DNA of 64,000 nt from Niastella populi. GTDB lineage: Bacteria > Bacteroidota > Bacteroidia > Chitinophagales > Chitinophagaceae. The stretch covers positions 1 through 64,000 of the forward strand of contig NZ_LWBP01000167.1 of assembly GCF_002078015.1 (NCBI RefSeq), given 5' to 3'. Below the pieces are notes generated by a model. The model ran no database searches. It had not been told where the DNA came from and worked only from the letters and a program-made list of their open reading frames with translations. Shown here in pieces: positions 8,666 to 17,649 of this stretch. Positions within the stretch are counted from its first letter, which is position 1. Each line of letters opens with the position of its first letter. A program made the position numbers and the translations under genes.

Positions 8666-9466
8666 TTATTGAGTGATTTCCACACACCCCATCCCCTGCG
8701 CATTATACAACCCCAAACCCGCATTCATGGCAAGCTCAAGCAGTGGCTTAGGCGCTTTCACCTTCATGCGGAACCTGGTGAAACCCCGGATCTGCGTTTG
8801 TTCCGGTGTAAATGCCTTAATGGTGATCAACCGGCTTTTGATATCCTGCCTGGGTGATATTACCTGTACGCTCATTTTTTCCTTCAAACTTTCTAAATCG
8901 TCATGGTTGTTATAAGCAGCTTTATACTTTTCAAGTAAGTTAAGGATCAACCTATCGGAGAAATCTGCATCTGCCGGACTTAAATAATCATAATTCCCTT
9001 TACTGTTTTTGCGGCCTACTACTAACGGAGATAAGGGCTGCAATACCACTTCGGGTTCAGCAATTTGAAGTGAGGTAAAGAAATCCGGCAGCAACTGCAC
9101 CTGGGTTACTGAAAATTGAGCGCGGCTTATTTTGTCGGCAATATCAAACTGCTGGTTAATGAACAATCCCCTAATGAAATTAGCCGCTGCTTCATCGATA
9201 TGAAAACTGATAGTTAGCGAAGCCGGTGAACCATTGATATGCAGCCGGTCTCCCTGAATGCGAAATGGTACCCGCAGATCGGAAAAACTGAACAACTTAA
9301 AACTTTTACCGTTGTCGAGCCGGTATCCCCGATCGTGAAGGAATGCAGCATACTTTTCATCCGCCTGCTGAATGATCCTGTATATAACTGCAGACAGCGG
9401 ATACTGATAATTAACTGGCAATAAACTATTGCCTGCACAAGGTGTCAGGGATAATTGTAATCTCAT
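8666..9466 (-). CDS. cas6: CRISPR pre-crRNA endoribonuclease Cas6
   Basis: 266 aa. Two RAMP ferredoxin-like domains; the C-terminal glycine-rich loop GLGLYNAQGMGCVEI is diagnostic. It cuts the repeat transcript 8 nt upstream of each spacer, leaving the ATTGAAAC handle seen in this array. N-terminal MRLQLSLTPCAGNSLLPVNY is the usual Cas6 opening; the candidate catalytic His lies in ISFHIDEAA or the FLHDRGY segment, which I cannot decide. It is the most upstream cas gene, separated from cas8b by 384 bp, so the effector operon may start separately. Confidence 0.94.
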   Translation of the reverse strand: MRLQLSLTPCAGNSLLPVNYQYPLSAVIYRIIQQADEKYAAFLHDRGYRLDNGKSFKLFSFSDLRVPFRIQGDRLHINGSPASLTISFHIDEAAANFIRGLFINQQFDIADKISRAQFSVTQVQLLPDFFTSLQIAEPEVVLQPLSPLVVGRKNSKGNYDYLSPADADFSDRLILNLLEKYKAAYNNHDDLESLKEKMSVQVISPRQDIKSRLITIKAFTPEQTQIRGFTRFRMKVKAPKPLLELAMNAGLGLYNAQGMGCVEITQ

Positions 9467-9583
9467 AATGTATAGGGGGGAATCTTATCACTTAAAGGTA
9501 AATGAAAAATAACATGAATCCGAAAGGCATATTTATCACTGTTGACAAAATGTGACTAAGCGAAGATTTTACGGGCTTTATTC

Positions 9584-9597
9584 TTGATCAGGATCAA
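9584..9597. promoter_or_regulatory. CRP/FNR-type operator upstream of cas6
   Basis: TTGAT-CAGG-ATCAA is an exact match to the FNR-class consensus TTGATNNNNATCAA. It is centred about 124 bp upstream of the cas6 start codon and about 110 bp downstream of the 2Fe-2S gene. An exact 10-base match is expected roughly 0.1 times by chance in a window of this size. Function is inferred. Confidence 0.4.
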
Positions 9598-9706
9598 CAA
9601 TGATCGGGAGAGCTATTGTTTGTAGTTATCTGCATAAGACGTTATACTGATGTCCATGATACCGCCAATATTCTCTTCTATGCAATTCAGGAAACGGCGG
9701 GTAGCA

Positions 9707-9961
9707 TTATTTATCAATAATAATGATCTTATTATTCAGCAACTCGTTTATGCGGATCTCGCAGGAAAGTTCCAGTTTTATATTTCCATTAGTATCTACT
9801 ACAAAAACACCGCAGGTACCACAACATCCACCACCATAACAAACGCCAAAACATTTCACATAAAAATGATCACATATAAGACTCAGCAGAGATTCATATT
9901 GATCTGCCGTTTCACAAAAACGGTACACCTTTCCTTTGAAATGTATGGTAAAGTTTATCAT
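9707..9961 (-). CDS. Small 2Fe-2S ferredoxin-like protein
   Basis: 84 aa, cytoplasmic. The segment CFGVCYGGGCCGTCGVFV followed by LELSCEIRINELL fits the plant-type/adrenodoxin 2Fe-2S motif (C-x4-5-C-x2-C ... C), with extra Cys around it (seven in total). N-terminal strands MINFTIHFKGKVYRF fit a beta-grasp fold. It stands alone on the minus strand, 240 bp upstream of cas6, with no obvious redox partner next to it. Similar short beta-grasp proteins serve as electron-transfer domains; a specific role cannot be assigned. Confidence 0.6.
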   Translation of the reverse strand: MINFTIHFKGKVYRFCETADQYESLLSLICDHFYVKCFGVCYGGGCCGTCGVFVVDTNGNIKLELSCEIRINELLNNKIIIIDK

Positions 9962-10099
9962 TTATTCACCACGACAGCTTACTGAGCTATTTCAGTTATA
10001 TGACTAAAATGTAAAGAAACAAGTTGATAAGTTCCGCCATAAAGCAAAATATTGCTGCATTAATGTAATTTCTTCCGGGTTTTAAGTAAATAAACTGGC

Positions 10100-10330
10100 A
10101 AATGAGTGAACTTTTGCTATAAAAAGGTTAACAATTTACGATAGTAAGTGAACTTTTGCTGAAATGAATGAAGTATCAATAAAAAGTGATGTACAAATTG
10201 CAAAAAAAATCAAGTTCTTTCAACACGTGATCAACTTTCACTAAAAAGTAATGTACTTGCAATGAAAACATGTTAAAAACGGCAAAAAGCAATCAACTTC
10301 TCTTTGAATAATGTAAACTATTATTTAAAA
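10100..10330. repeat. Loose repeats of AGTGAACTTTTGCT / AGTRATGTAC type
   Basis: AGTGAACTTTTGCT occurs at 10105 and 10147, exactly 42 bp apart. AAAAAGTGATGTAC starts near 10181 and AAAAAGTAATGTAC near 10243, with related words at 10226 and 10288. Spacings are near multiples of 21 (42, 38, 41, 21, 41). The words resemble the AAGTAACT unit of the array at 10391-10525, so both blocks look like one diverged family. Confidence 0.55.
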
Positions 10331-10390
10331 AAAATTATCTCCAATGCAATCTGTATTATAACCGCCAGGGTTGTCGTTATCGCCCGGAAA

Positions 10391-10525
10391 AAGTAATTAT
10401 TTTCTTCAAAAAAGTAACTATGATCCGGTAATACGTAACTATCACCCGGTAATAAGTAACTATCTCCCGCCAATAAGTAATTATCGGCCTCAAAAAGTAA
10501 CTTATCAGGGAAAAAGTGCCTTTAT
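10391..10525. repeat. Degenerate 21-bp direct-repeat array
   Basis: Units of the form AAGTAACTATCNCCCGGTAAT begin at 10391, 10412, 10433, 10454, 10475, 10495 and about 10514. The AGTAA words are spaced 21, 21, 21, 21, 20 and 19 bp. The core AAGTAAYTAT is best kept; the CCCGG part varies. The array is in a 696-bp gene-free stretch (9962-10657) upstream of no annotated gene on the plus strand and downstream of the metallophosphoesterase terminator on the minus strand. The minus strand is open for 52 codons across it (10377-10535), translating to heptads such as EIVTYYR-VIVTYYR. I see nothing else in 9962-10100. Confidence 0.8.
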
Positions 10526-10579
10526 CGGGTTCCATAACTGTTAAAAATCAGGCTTCCCCACCCTTTAAATAATAAAAAT

Positions 10580-10628
10580 TATAAGCCCCCAGCCTTATAA
10601 TCTCAAATTATAAGACTGGGGGCTTATA
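10580..10628 (-). terminator. Rho-independent terminator of the metallophosphoesterase gene
   Basis: Arms 10580-10601 and 10607-10628 pair over 22 bp with one mismatch around ATAAGCCCCCAG; the loop is 5 nt. On the minus strand the stem is followed by AATTTTTATTATTT. It lies 30 bp after the stop codon at 10658. Confidence 0.88.
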
Positions 10629-10657
10629 TTGTCAAATACGCTTTGGCGTACAATAAT

Positions 10658-11497
10658 TTATGAACTTAATACCCTACCGGCAGGCAACATACGTTCATTC
10701 AACTTCGTTTCGGGGTTCAGGATATACGTAGCCACCGTATTATCCTGCATCACTTCTACCATGCGAAAACCTTTATAGGTGGTGCCCCAGCTTCCGCCAA
10801 TATGTGAATCGAACAGGAAGGGTATTCCTTCCGTTTCCTTCATATCGTCCTGGTCGTGATCGTGCCCGTTGAACACCGCCCTGATGTTCTTATAATCTTT
10901 CAACAGGTTAATGAACTCCGGACAATCCTTTGCATTATCGGTCCACTTCACCGGCGTTATATGAATGGCGATAAAAATATTCGGCGCCTTTTTATATTTT
11001 TCCAGTTGGGCGCGCATCCAGTCGAGGTCGGGACAAATGTACTCCCCTTTCTCCGTTGCCGTTGTGGCCAGCAGGAACACCTGTTTATCTGCAACAAACG
11101 AATGATTGAACGGCATGTTCCAGGTCTTTTTCCAAACTTCTTCATTTACCATATCATGATTGCCCTGGGTAACATAATATGGCATTTTCAACTGATCGAG
11201 TTGTTGTTTCGCCAGCGGTAGCATAGCCGGGTCATTGTGAATGATATCGCCATTGATGATACAGGCTTTCAGCTTCCGCTTTTTATGCTGTGCATTGATA
11301 TGTTGTATAACGTTTGCATAATCGCTTTCCCAGTTGGTTTTCGGCTGGCCGAAATGACCGTCGCTGGCAACCGCAAAACGAAACTTCACTTTATTATGCG
11401 TTGAGTTCAGCGATAAAGCGGAACGGTACAACAGTTCACCGTTCGTAAGTAATAACAATACCGGCGCAGTGTTTTTTATAAATTGACGGCGATCCAT
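10658..11497 (-). CDS. Secreted calcineurin-like metallophosphoesterase
   Basis: 279 aa. The N-terminus MDRRQFIKNTAPVLLLLTNG has twin arginines before a hydrophobic stretch, so export by Tat or Sec is likely. The metallophosphoesterase signature is complete: ASDGHF (D-x-H), INGDIIH (GD), TQGNHDM (GNHD), AIHITP and NGHDHDQ (GHxH). The fold binds two metal ions and hydrolyses phosphoesters; homologues act on glycerophosphodiesters, nucleotides or cyclic nucleotides, and the substrate here is unknown. It is monocistronic with its own terminator at 10580-10628. Confidence 0.88.
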   Translation of the reverse strand: MDRRQFIKNTAPVLLLLTNGELLYRSALSLNSTHNKVKFRFAVASDGHFGQPKTNWESDYANVIQHINAQHKKRKLKACIINGDIIHNDPAMLPLAKQQLDQLKMPYYVTQGNHDMVNEEVWKKTWNMPFNHSFVADKQVFLLATTATEKGEYICPDLDWMRAQLEKYKKAPNIFIAIHITPVKWTDNAKDCPEFINLLKDYKNIRAVFNGHDHDQDDMKETEGIPFLFDSHIGGSWGTTYKGFRMVEVMQDNTVATYILNPETKLNERMLPAGRVLSS

Positions 11498-11529
11498 AAT
11501 ACAGATCTTTGTTTTTAGTTAGCGGGCAA

Positions 11530-11600
11530 CCAACTTACAACTGAACAACTCAACAACTGAACAACTCAACAACTGAATAACTCAATAACTGAACAACTCA
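11530..11600. repeat. 8-bp tandem array AACTGAAC/AACTCAAC
   Basis: About eight units alternating AACTGAAC, AACTCAAC, AACTGAAT and AACTCAAT between the DUF4965 stop and the metallophosphoesterase start. Variation is confined to the same two positions of the unit. A related array is at 55455-55503. Confidence 0.85.
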
Positions 11601-13640
11601 TTACTTATCGAGTTTCCCTTCCAGCATCTTCATAAAATACCCTCCTACCACACTTCTCGCCTGAAATCCTACTTTTTTTGCATTGGTGGTTTCGTGCCAG
11701 TCGCTCAGCGGTACCCTGCTGGGTGTTTCCGTAAGATACGTATAAACCGGATTCACGAGCGCTTCAAAATCGGCCTGATTTCCCGCCAGTGTGGCCGTCC
11801 ACAATATCCAGTCCGATTTGGTATAGGTTTTCCGGCTGTCGAGCGGCAAACCAAATTTGTTCTGTTTGGTGAGATAATACTTTATTTCCTTTTCGTACAC
11901 TTCGGCGGGAAACAATTTCAATCCAAGTATTTTATCCCAGGCCAGGTTGTATTTCTGGCTCCAGGTATTTTTGTCGTTAAACGTAAGGGCGTAATGATTG
12001 CCGTCGTCGGCCATTTGCATCCATTTGGTCACCATGTCTTTTGCCATGCCGCGGTATTTTGCCGCCGTGTCTTTTTCCTTCAGCATATCGGCCAGCATCG
12101 CGTAACAGCCGATACCTACAATGGCTTTTACCGACAGGTTGGTATTGCGTGCAAGGTGACCGGCAAAATCATCGGTGCACAACTGGTTGGCAGGATCGAA
12201 CCCTTCGCGGCTCAGGTACTGCACCCAGGTGCTGAGCGCTTTCCAGTGCTTTTTGGCGTAATTGGCGTTTCCTTCCGCTTTAGCTATCGCTGCCGTAAGG
12301 ATGATCATATTACCCGACTCTTCCACCGGCATATCTTCTCCATAGGTTTGTCCGTTCGCCAGCGGATAAGTGCCGAGGTCATGCGCCGCAAATGGTTTTG
12401 TAAAGCGGCCGCTTTCGGTATAATAAAAAATGCCGTTCAGCATGCCCTTCAACAATTCGGCATTGTACAACAGGAACAGGGGCGCCGAAGGATACGTTAC
12501 ATCAACCGTATTGATGGAACCGTTGCTGTAGTTCTCCTTCGAAAGGAACAACAGTTCGCCCTTCGTATCATTTACGATCTTGTGCGCGGCAATGCTTTGG
12601 CGATAGGCCGCCACACACAACTGCGCATATTTTTCGCCGCCCGCTTTTTTGGCATCGGCATATAATTTCTGATCGAAAGCCATACATTGGCGCATTACGC
12701 TTTTATAGTCTGCTGCCGCTTTGGCCAGCTCTTTTTCAATGGTACGGCCTTCCGCTTTCCATATGGGCGGCAGGTTCTCTTTAAAGTATTGAACAGAATA
12801 AATGTCATCGTACCCCAGCATAATGAACTGCTCCTGCGGTTTGCCATTTGTTCTTACGGTTGGCAGCTCCGTACGCAAAACCAGGTTCTTCCCGGTTTGC
12901 GGATCAGTTGGTTTTATCACTACCGGAAAATCATGCGCAGCATCGGCAATGTACTGCCTGGCATTACTTCCTTTTGGCGCGGCAACATATAAATAACCCC
13001 AGTCGATCCGCAGGTCATCGCCCCGCTTTTGCAAAACCGGCTGTTCTGTTGTTCCCACTTTCAACACGGGCAACCCATCGGCTGTCAACAGTTTTTCCGT
13101 CTTTACTTCCTGGTCGGGTTTGTTTACAGCCAAATTCGATGAAACCCCAAGGATCACCTGGGCGTCATGTTCTTTTCCATCGGTCGATTGCATGGTCACC
13201 GTTATATATGAAACGGGCCGGGTAAGTACCGCCTGGTTGTTCATTAATAAAGGGGATGTAAACTGAAGTTGCAGATCCACCGCACCGCAGGTATATTTAT
13301 AAATGGTGCGCGTGGCAGTAACAGTTACTTCATTTTGCCTGGCAACGCCTAAAACCGGCATTTTGCTATCGGCAAAAGCTTTCGATAAGCTATCTTCCTG
13401 CTTTTTGTCGCCCATGCCCATAAACCGGAAAAACTGTTTGTCAACGACCACCCAGCCCGTAAGGGGCTGGCCGGCGCCGGTCCAGTGTTTTGTAGAACCG
13501 GTAGTAAGCTCATCGGCAAACGACCAGATACTGAAATAGGGATCGTGGGTAATTAAGGGATAAGCAGGCGCTTTTTTTAACTGACCAAAAGTTATCACTG
13601 AAAAAAGCAAAAAAACAGGTAGTATTACTGTATATTTCAT
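11601..13640 (-). CDS. Secreted GtaA-like DUF4965/DUF1793 protein
   Basis: 679 aa. Start taken at ATG 13638-13640 (MKYTVILPVFLLFSVITFGQ, a clean signal peptide); a TTG four codons upstream is less likely. N-terminal YPLITHDPYFSIWSFADEL and the following beta domain, then an alpha/alpha-barrel-like half (PSAPLFLLYNAELLKGML, ESGNMIILTAAIAKAEG, LPLDSRKTYTKSDW) match the DUF4964/DUF5127/DUF4965/DUF1793 architecture of fungal glutaminase A homologues, common in Bacteroidetes. Enzymatic activity in bacteria is not established, and its barrel resembles glycoside hydrolases, so a glycan role is also possible. Likely periplasmic or secreted. Confidence 0.85.
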   Translation of the reverse strand: MKYTVILPVFLLFSVITFGQLKKAPAYPLITHDPYFSIWSFADELTTGSTKHWTGAGQPLTGWVVVDKQFFRFMGMGDKKQEDSLSKAFADSKMPVLGVARQNEVTVTATRTIYKYTCGAVDLQLQFTSPLLMNNQAVLTRPVSYITVTMQSTDGKEHDAQVILGVSSNLAVNKPDQEVKTEKLLTADGLPVLKVGTTEQPVLQKRGDDLRIDWGYLYVAAPKGSNARQYIADAAHDFPVVIKPTDPQTGKNLVLRTELPTVRTNGKPQEQFIMLGYDDIYSVQYFKENLPPIWKAEGRTIEKELAKAAADYKSVMRQCMAFDQKLYADAKKAGGEKYAQLCVAAYRQSIAAHKIVNDTKGELLFLSKENYSNGSINTVDVTYPSAPLFLLYNAELLKGMLNGIFYYTESGRFTKPFAAHDLGTYPLANGQTYGEDMPVEESGNMIILTAAIAKAEGNANYAKKHWKALSTWVQYLSREGFDPANQLCTDDFAGHLARNTNLSVKAIVGIGCYAMLADMLKEKDTAAKYRGMAKDMVTKWMQMADDGNHYALTFNDKNTWSQKYNLAWDKILGLKLFPAEVYEKEIKYYLTKQNKFGLPLDSRKTYTKSDWILWTATLAGNQADFEALVNPVYTYLTETPSRVPLSDWHETTNAKKVGFQARSVVGGYFMKMLEGKLDK

Positions 13641-13875
13641 ATGCAGGAACAAGTAGTTAGCGCTTCTGTTTCTTACTGAAACTGACCAATGTCAGGCAAC
13701 AATATTGCATGTGTTAGTATGCAATTGTGATTATTGGCCGAATTTAAGCGTTCAGCAAATCAAAACTCAAAAACCGGTAAATGAAACATGAAATAAGCGT
13801 ATCCTGCTCACTCGCGGTATTCCCTGCGTCTCAGAATTTGTACAATTTGTTACATTTTAAAAAATAATATTATAA
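13641..13875. other. Divergent promoter region, DUF4965 gene / P-type ATPase
   Basis: 235 bp between two divergent starts. Just before the ATPase the sequence ATTTGTACAATTTG then TACATTTT approximates the Bacteroidetes -33 TTTG and -7 TANNTTTG elements, but the spacing is poor. No repeat array here, unlike most gaps in this window. Confidence 0.3.
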
Positions 13876-16455
13876 ATGAACTGGCATACCTCCACTTTCG
13901 AAGCCGTATTAAAGGAACTGCAAAGTTCAAAGAATGGATTAACAACCGATGAGGTCGCTCAACGAATGCAGCAGTACGGGCCTAATCAACTGCAGGAAAA
14001 AAAGAAAAAACCGGTGTGGCTGTTGTTCGTGATGCAGTTCAAAGACGTAATGATCCTTATTCTGATGGTGGCCGCCATTATTTCAGCCGTCGTGGGCGAC
14101 CTGAAAGACATGATCGTTATCCTCTTCATTATTATCATCAATGCTATCGTAGGTTTTGTACAGGAGTACCGTGCAGAAAAAGCGATCGATGCGCTAAAAA
14201 AAATGTCAGCAGCGAACGTTCGCGTGAGAAGAAATAAACGGGTGGAACAGATCGCCGCCACCGAAGTGGTACCGGGCGATGTGGTGTTGCTGGAAGCGGG
14301 CGATATGGTGGGCGCCGATCTCCGCATCATTGAAAGTCATTCATTAAAAATAGAAGAAGCCTCCCTTACCGGCGAATCGCAGGCTGTAAATAAATCGCCC
14401 GACGCCATAAAGGAAGAAGAGGTGCCGCTGGGCGACCGCGTCAACATGGCATACAAAAGCACGCTGGTCACTGCCGGTAATGGTACCGGTGTGGTGGTGG
14501 CTACCGGTATGCAAACCGAGATCGGGAAAATTGCCGGTATGCTGCAGGAGAAAGAAGCCACTACCCCATTGCAGCAACGGCTGGCCGATTTCAGTAAAAA
14601 ATTATCATTTATCGTTTTGGGTATTTGCGTGGTGTTGTATTTTATCGGCATCCTGCGTGGTGAAACACCGGCGAATATGCTGCTCACCACTATTTCCCTC
14701 GCCGTGGCCGCCATTCCCGAAGCGCTGCCCGCGGTCATTACCATTGCCCTCGCCCTGGGCGCCAAAAAACTGGTACGGAAAAATGCATTGATCAGGAAAC
14801 TGCCCGCTGTTGAAACACTGGGTTCCGTAACGTATATCTGTACCGATAAAACCGGAACGCTTACGCAAAACCAGATGACCGTACAGGAGATCTGGCAGTA
14901 TGAGCAGTGGGGCCTTACCATTCCGGAAATAAAAAAAGAACAGGCGATGCTGCTGGTAATGAGCCTGAACCACGATGCCAAAGAAGACCAAACCGACGAT
15001 AATAAATTAAAAGGCGACCCTACCGAAGTAGCCCTTGTCGAATACGCGCTTCAACAGGAAGGTTATAATAACAGGTGGGAGAACGATTTTCCGCGCCGGC
15101 AGGAATTGCCGTTTGACTCTGACCGTAAGATGATGACAACGGTGCATGCAGTGAATGATGAATTCCTGGTGATCACCAAAGGTGCGCTGGAAGCTGTGCT
15201 GAATATCTGCGAATCGGCCGATGAGGAAGAGATAAGCGCAAAAAGCGATAAACTGGCCGAAGCCGGCCAGCGGATAATTGCCTACAGCTGCAAACTCATA
15301 CAACAACTGCCAAAAGAAGGCGATATGGAAGCGCTGGAAAGCGATCAGGAATTCTGCGGACTGGCAGGAATGATCGATCCGCCGCGGCCTGAGGCACGCC
15401 AGGCCATCACCGAATGTAAAACAGCGGGTATTGTACCGGTAATGATCACCGGCGACCACCCCATTACCGCCTCCGCCATTGCGCGCGACATGGGCATTCT
15501 GCAGCACCGGAACGATAGAACGGTTACAGGAATTGAACTTGAAAAGCTCTCAGATGAAGCGCTCGATAGCGAGATCACCCAGATAAAGGTGTATGCCCGG
15601 GTTTCGCCCCAGCAAAAACTGCGTATTGTAAAAACATTGCAAAAGAAAGATCAGTTTGTGGCCATGACCGGTGATGGGGTAAACGATGCCCCCGCACTGA
15701 AGCGGGCCAATATAGGGGTAGCCATGGGTATTACCGGAACGGATGTTTCGAAAGAAGCCGCCGACATGATCTTACTCGACGACAATTTCGCCACCATCGT
15801 AAAAGCGGTAAGGGAAGGACGACGCATCTATGATAATATCAGGCGGTTCATCAGGTATGTGCTCGCCTGTAATTTTGCAGAAATACTCACCATCTTCATT
15901 GCGCCCCTAGTGGGGATGCCCATCCCGTTATTACCTATTCATATCTTATGGATCAATCTTGTAACGGATAGTTTACCCGGACTGGCACTGGCCGGTGAAA
16001 AAGCCGATGTAAAAGTGATGGAGCGTCCGCCACGTGATCCCAAAGAAAGCATATTTGCCATGGGACTGGGCTTTAATGTTATATGGGTAGGTGTGCTGAT
16101 GGCTGCGGTGGGACTGGTTACGCAGGCATGGTCGATTCATATTGGCGATGCGCACTGGCAAACCATGGTGTTTACCGTTCTTTGTTTCAGCCAGATGGGC
16201 CATGCCCTGGTATCGCGCAGCGAACACGAATATATTTTCCGTATTGGTGTTTTCACGAACAGGAACCTGATAGGCGCCATAGCGCTCACGTTCATTTTGC
16301 AGATCGCGATCATTTATATGCCATTCCTGAACAAGATCTTCAATACCGAACCACTGACATGGAAAGAACTGGGGACCTGTTTATTGATTTCCACCATTAC
16401 TTTCCATGCCGTGGAGTTGGAAAAATTTATCAAAAAGCGGATGGGAACAATTTAA
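13876..16455 (+). CDS. Ca2+-type P-type ATPase (P2A, SERCA/PMCA-like)
   Basis: 859 aa inner-membrane pump. Actuator TGES at residues 165-168, M4 motif IPEALP at 280-285, phosphorylation site CTDKTGT with Asp-324, hinge TGDGVNDAP from residue 598, and a C-terminal cluster of membrane helices. The PEALP in M4 and the order of domains match bacterial calcium-translocating ATPases that export Ca2+ from the cytoplasm; Mn2+ or Na+ transport cannot be excluded. It is the only plus-strand gene between 9.7 and 19 kb. Its stop codon directly abuts the stop of the convergent lipoprotein gene with no spacer. Confidence 0.93.
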   Translation: MNWHTSTFEAVLKELQSSKNGLTTDEVAQRMQQYGPNQLQEKKKKPVWLLFVMQFKDVMILILMVAAIISAVVGDLKDMIVILFIIIINAIVGFVQEYRAEKAIDALKKMSAANVRVRRNKRVEQIAATEVVPGDVVLLEAGDMVGADLRIIESHSLKIEEASLTGESQAVNKSPDAIKEEEVPLGDRVNMAYKSTLVTAGNGTGVVVATGMQTEIGKIAGMLQEKEATTPLQQRLADFSKKLSFIVLGICVVLYFIGILRGETPANMLLTTISLAVAAIPEALPAVITIALALGAKKLVRKNALIRKLPAVETLGSVTYICTDKTGTLTQNQMTVQEIWQYEQWGLTIPEIKKEQAMLLVMSLNHDAKEDQTDDNKLKGDPTEVALVEYALQQEGYNNRWENDFPRRQELPFDSDRKMMTTVHAVNDEFLVITKGALEAVLNICESADEEEISAKSDKLAEAGQRIIAYSCKLIQQLPKEGDMEALESDQEFCGLAGMIDPPRPEARQAITECKTAGIVPVMITGDHPITASAIARDMGILQHRNDRTVTGIELEKLSDEALDSEITQIKVYARVSPQQKLRIVKTLQKKDQFVAMTGDGVNDAPALKRANIGVAMGITGTDVSKEAADMILLDDNFATIVKAVREGRRIYDNIRRFIRYVLACNFAEILTIFIAPLVGMPIPLLPIHILWINLVTDSLPGLALAGEKADVKVMERPPRDPKESIFAMGLGFNVIWVGVLMAAVGLVTQAWSIHIGDAHWQTMVFTVLCFSQMGHALVSRSEHEYIFRIGVFTNRNLIGAIALTFILQIAIIYMPFLNKIFNTEPLTWKELGTCLLISTITFHAVELEKFIKKRMGTI

Positions 16456-17547
16456 TTAATCCTCTATAACGTACTTATAAGGATAAAGCAGTACTTTCCA
16501 GGTAACGCCGCCATCGGCAGTAATGTACAATTTCTGTCCGCCATACATTATACCGTTCTGATCGTCGTGGAAATGCAGCTTCTTCATATTGGCATACTCA
16601 TAACCTTCACCGGAAACCGTATTCCAGGTAACACCGGTATCGGTACTTTTTACCAGGTTGTCATTGGTAAAACCATAAATGATATGCTGGTTCACCATAT
16701 GGGCAGCCGTAAGTTTCAGATCGGTGACAGGCTGCTTCCAGGTAGCGCCGCTATCGGTTGAAATATAGGCATTGCCAAAATCTTCCGTTACGCACAAATT
16801 ACCTTTTGGCCCTGTTTGCAAACCGGAGAGCACCCTGTTGGTGATCACCTTAGGTTCGCTCCAGGTACGGCCGGTATCGAGTGTCTTTGAAATAAAAGAG
16901 CTGTATGCGCTGTTCTTATACAACAATACATAACCCGTTGTGTCATCTACGAACTTAACACTCACGGGGTAGAATGCATCGTCGAAATAGCTTACGCGGG
17001 TAGCAATTTTCGAAGTAAGATCCAATTTATAGAACTTACGGCTATCGGCAGCGGTAACCGCTTTTTGCTGATAGGTAAGCATGATGTAATTGGTGTCGAT
17101 ATACGATACATCAACCAGTTCGGTAGTATTGAAACCCGAAGTATTGATGGCCGGTGAAAAGGAACCGGAAGTAAGCGCCACCGTGTTCCAGTTATTACCG
17201 AAATCGATGGAATAATAAATTACCGGCGCCAGTGGTGTACCTGCCGCCACAACAACCGCATTGCTGTCGTAGCTGTAAGGCGTTAAGCGGTTAACGGGCA
17301 CCGAATAGCCATTATTTGTAAAGCTTTTAAAACCGTCGGAAGTGATAAAGTAATTGTTCGACGTTAACCCGCGGATAATACCGCCGTCATCGAGCCGTAC
17401 GGCATAGAGGCTGTTATCCTTTATCAGCACCTTCACATCGGCATTGATAGCCGGCTCCGTGGGGATCTGGGTAACAAGATATCTGTCCTTATCGCCGCAA
17501 CCCCATGCCACAGCCCCGGTAAGAAGTAAGATGTATAGTTTTTTCAT
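16456..17547 (-). CDS. Lipoprotein with Asp-box/BNR beta-propeller repeats
   Basis: 363 aa. The signal ends in GAVAWGC, a lipoprotein-type Cys at residue 17. Several Asp-box (S-x-D-x-G-x-T-W) copies are visible: KTLDTGRTWSEP, ISTDSGATWKQP, KSTDTGVTWNTV, ITADGGVTWKVL, plus a weaker YSIDFGNNWNTV. Such repeats build sialidase- or Ycf48-like propellers that bind glycans or proteins; no sialidase Arg triad or Tyr nucleophile is obvious, so a binding or scaffold role is more likely than hydrolysis. It converges on the ATPase gene with zero spacing. Confidence 0.8.
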   Translation of the reverse strand: MKKLYILLLTGAVAWGCGDKDRYLVTQIPTEPAINADVKVLIKDNSLYAVRLDDGGIIRGLTSNNYFITSDGFKSFTNNGYSVPVNRLTPYSYDSNAVVVAAGTPLAPVIYYSIDFGNNWNTVALTSGSFSPAINTSGFNTTELVDVSYIDTNYIMLTYQQKAVTAADSRKFYKLDLTSKIATRVSYFDDAFYPVSVKFVDDTTGYVLLYKNSAYSSFISKTLDTGRTWSEPKVITNRVLSGLQTGPKGNLCVTEDFGNAYISTDSGATWKQPVTDLKLTAAHMVNQHIIYGFTNDNLVKSTDTGVTWNTVSGEGYEYANMKKLHFHDDQNGIMYGGQKLYITADGGVTWKVLLYPYKYVIED

Positions 17548-17649
17548 CTGAGAATATTAATTTTTTTCATTTGCCGGATGGAACTTGCCATGCCACAATT
17601 TTCATAGCGGAAAATGCATAATGAAAATTTTATCATGGACGTTTCATAG

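Noticed and set aside
9560-9706. Protein-like but start-less minus-strand frames (NATRRFLNCIEENIGG ... MDISITSYADNYKQ) between the 2Fe-2S gene and cas6
   Set aside because: Two short in-frame pieces divided by a stop, no start codon and no known similarity; could be a relic, but not supportable.
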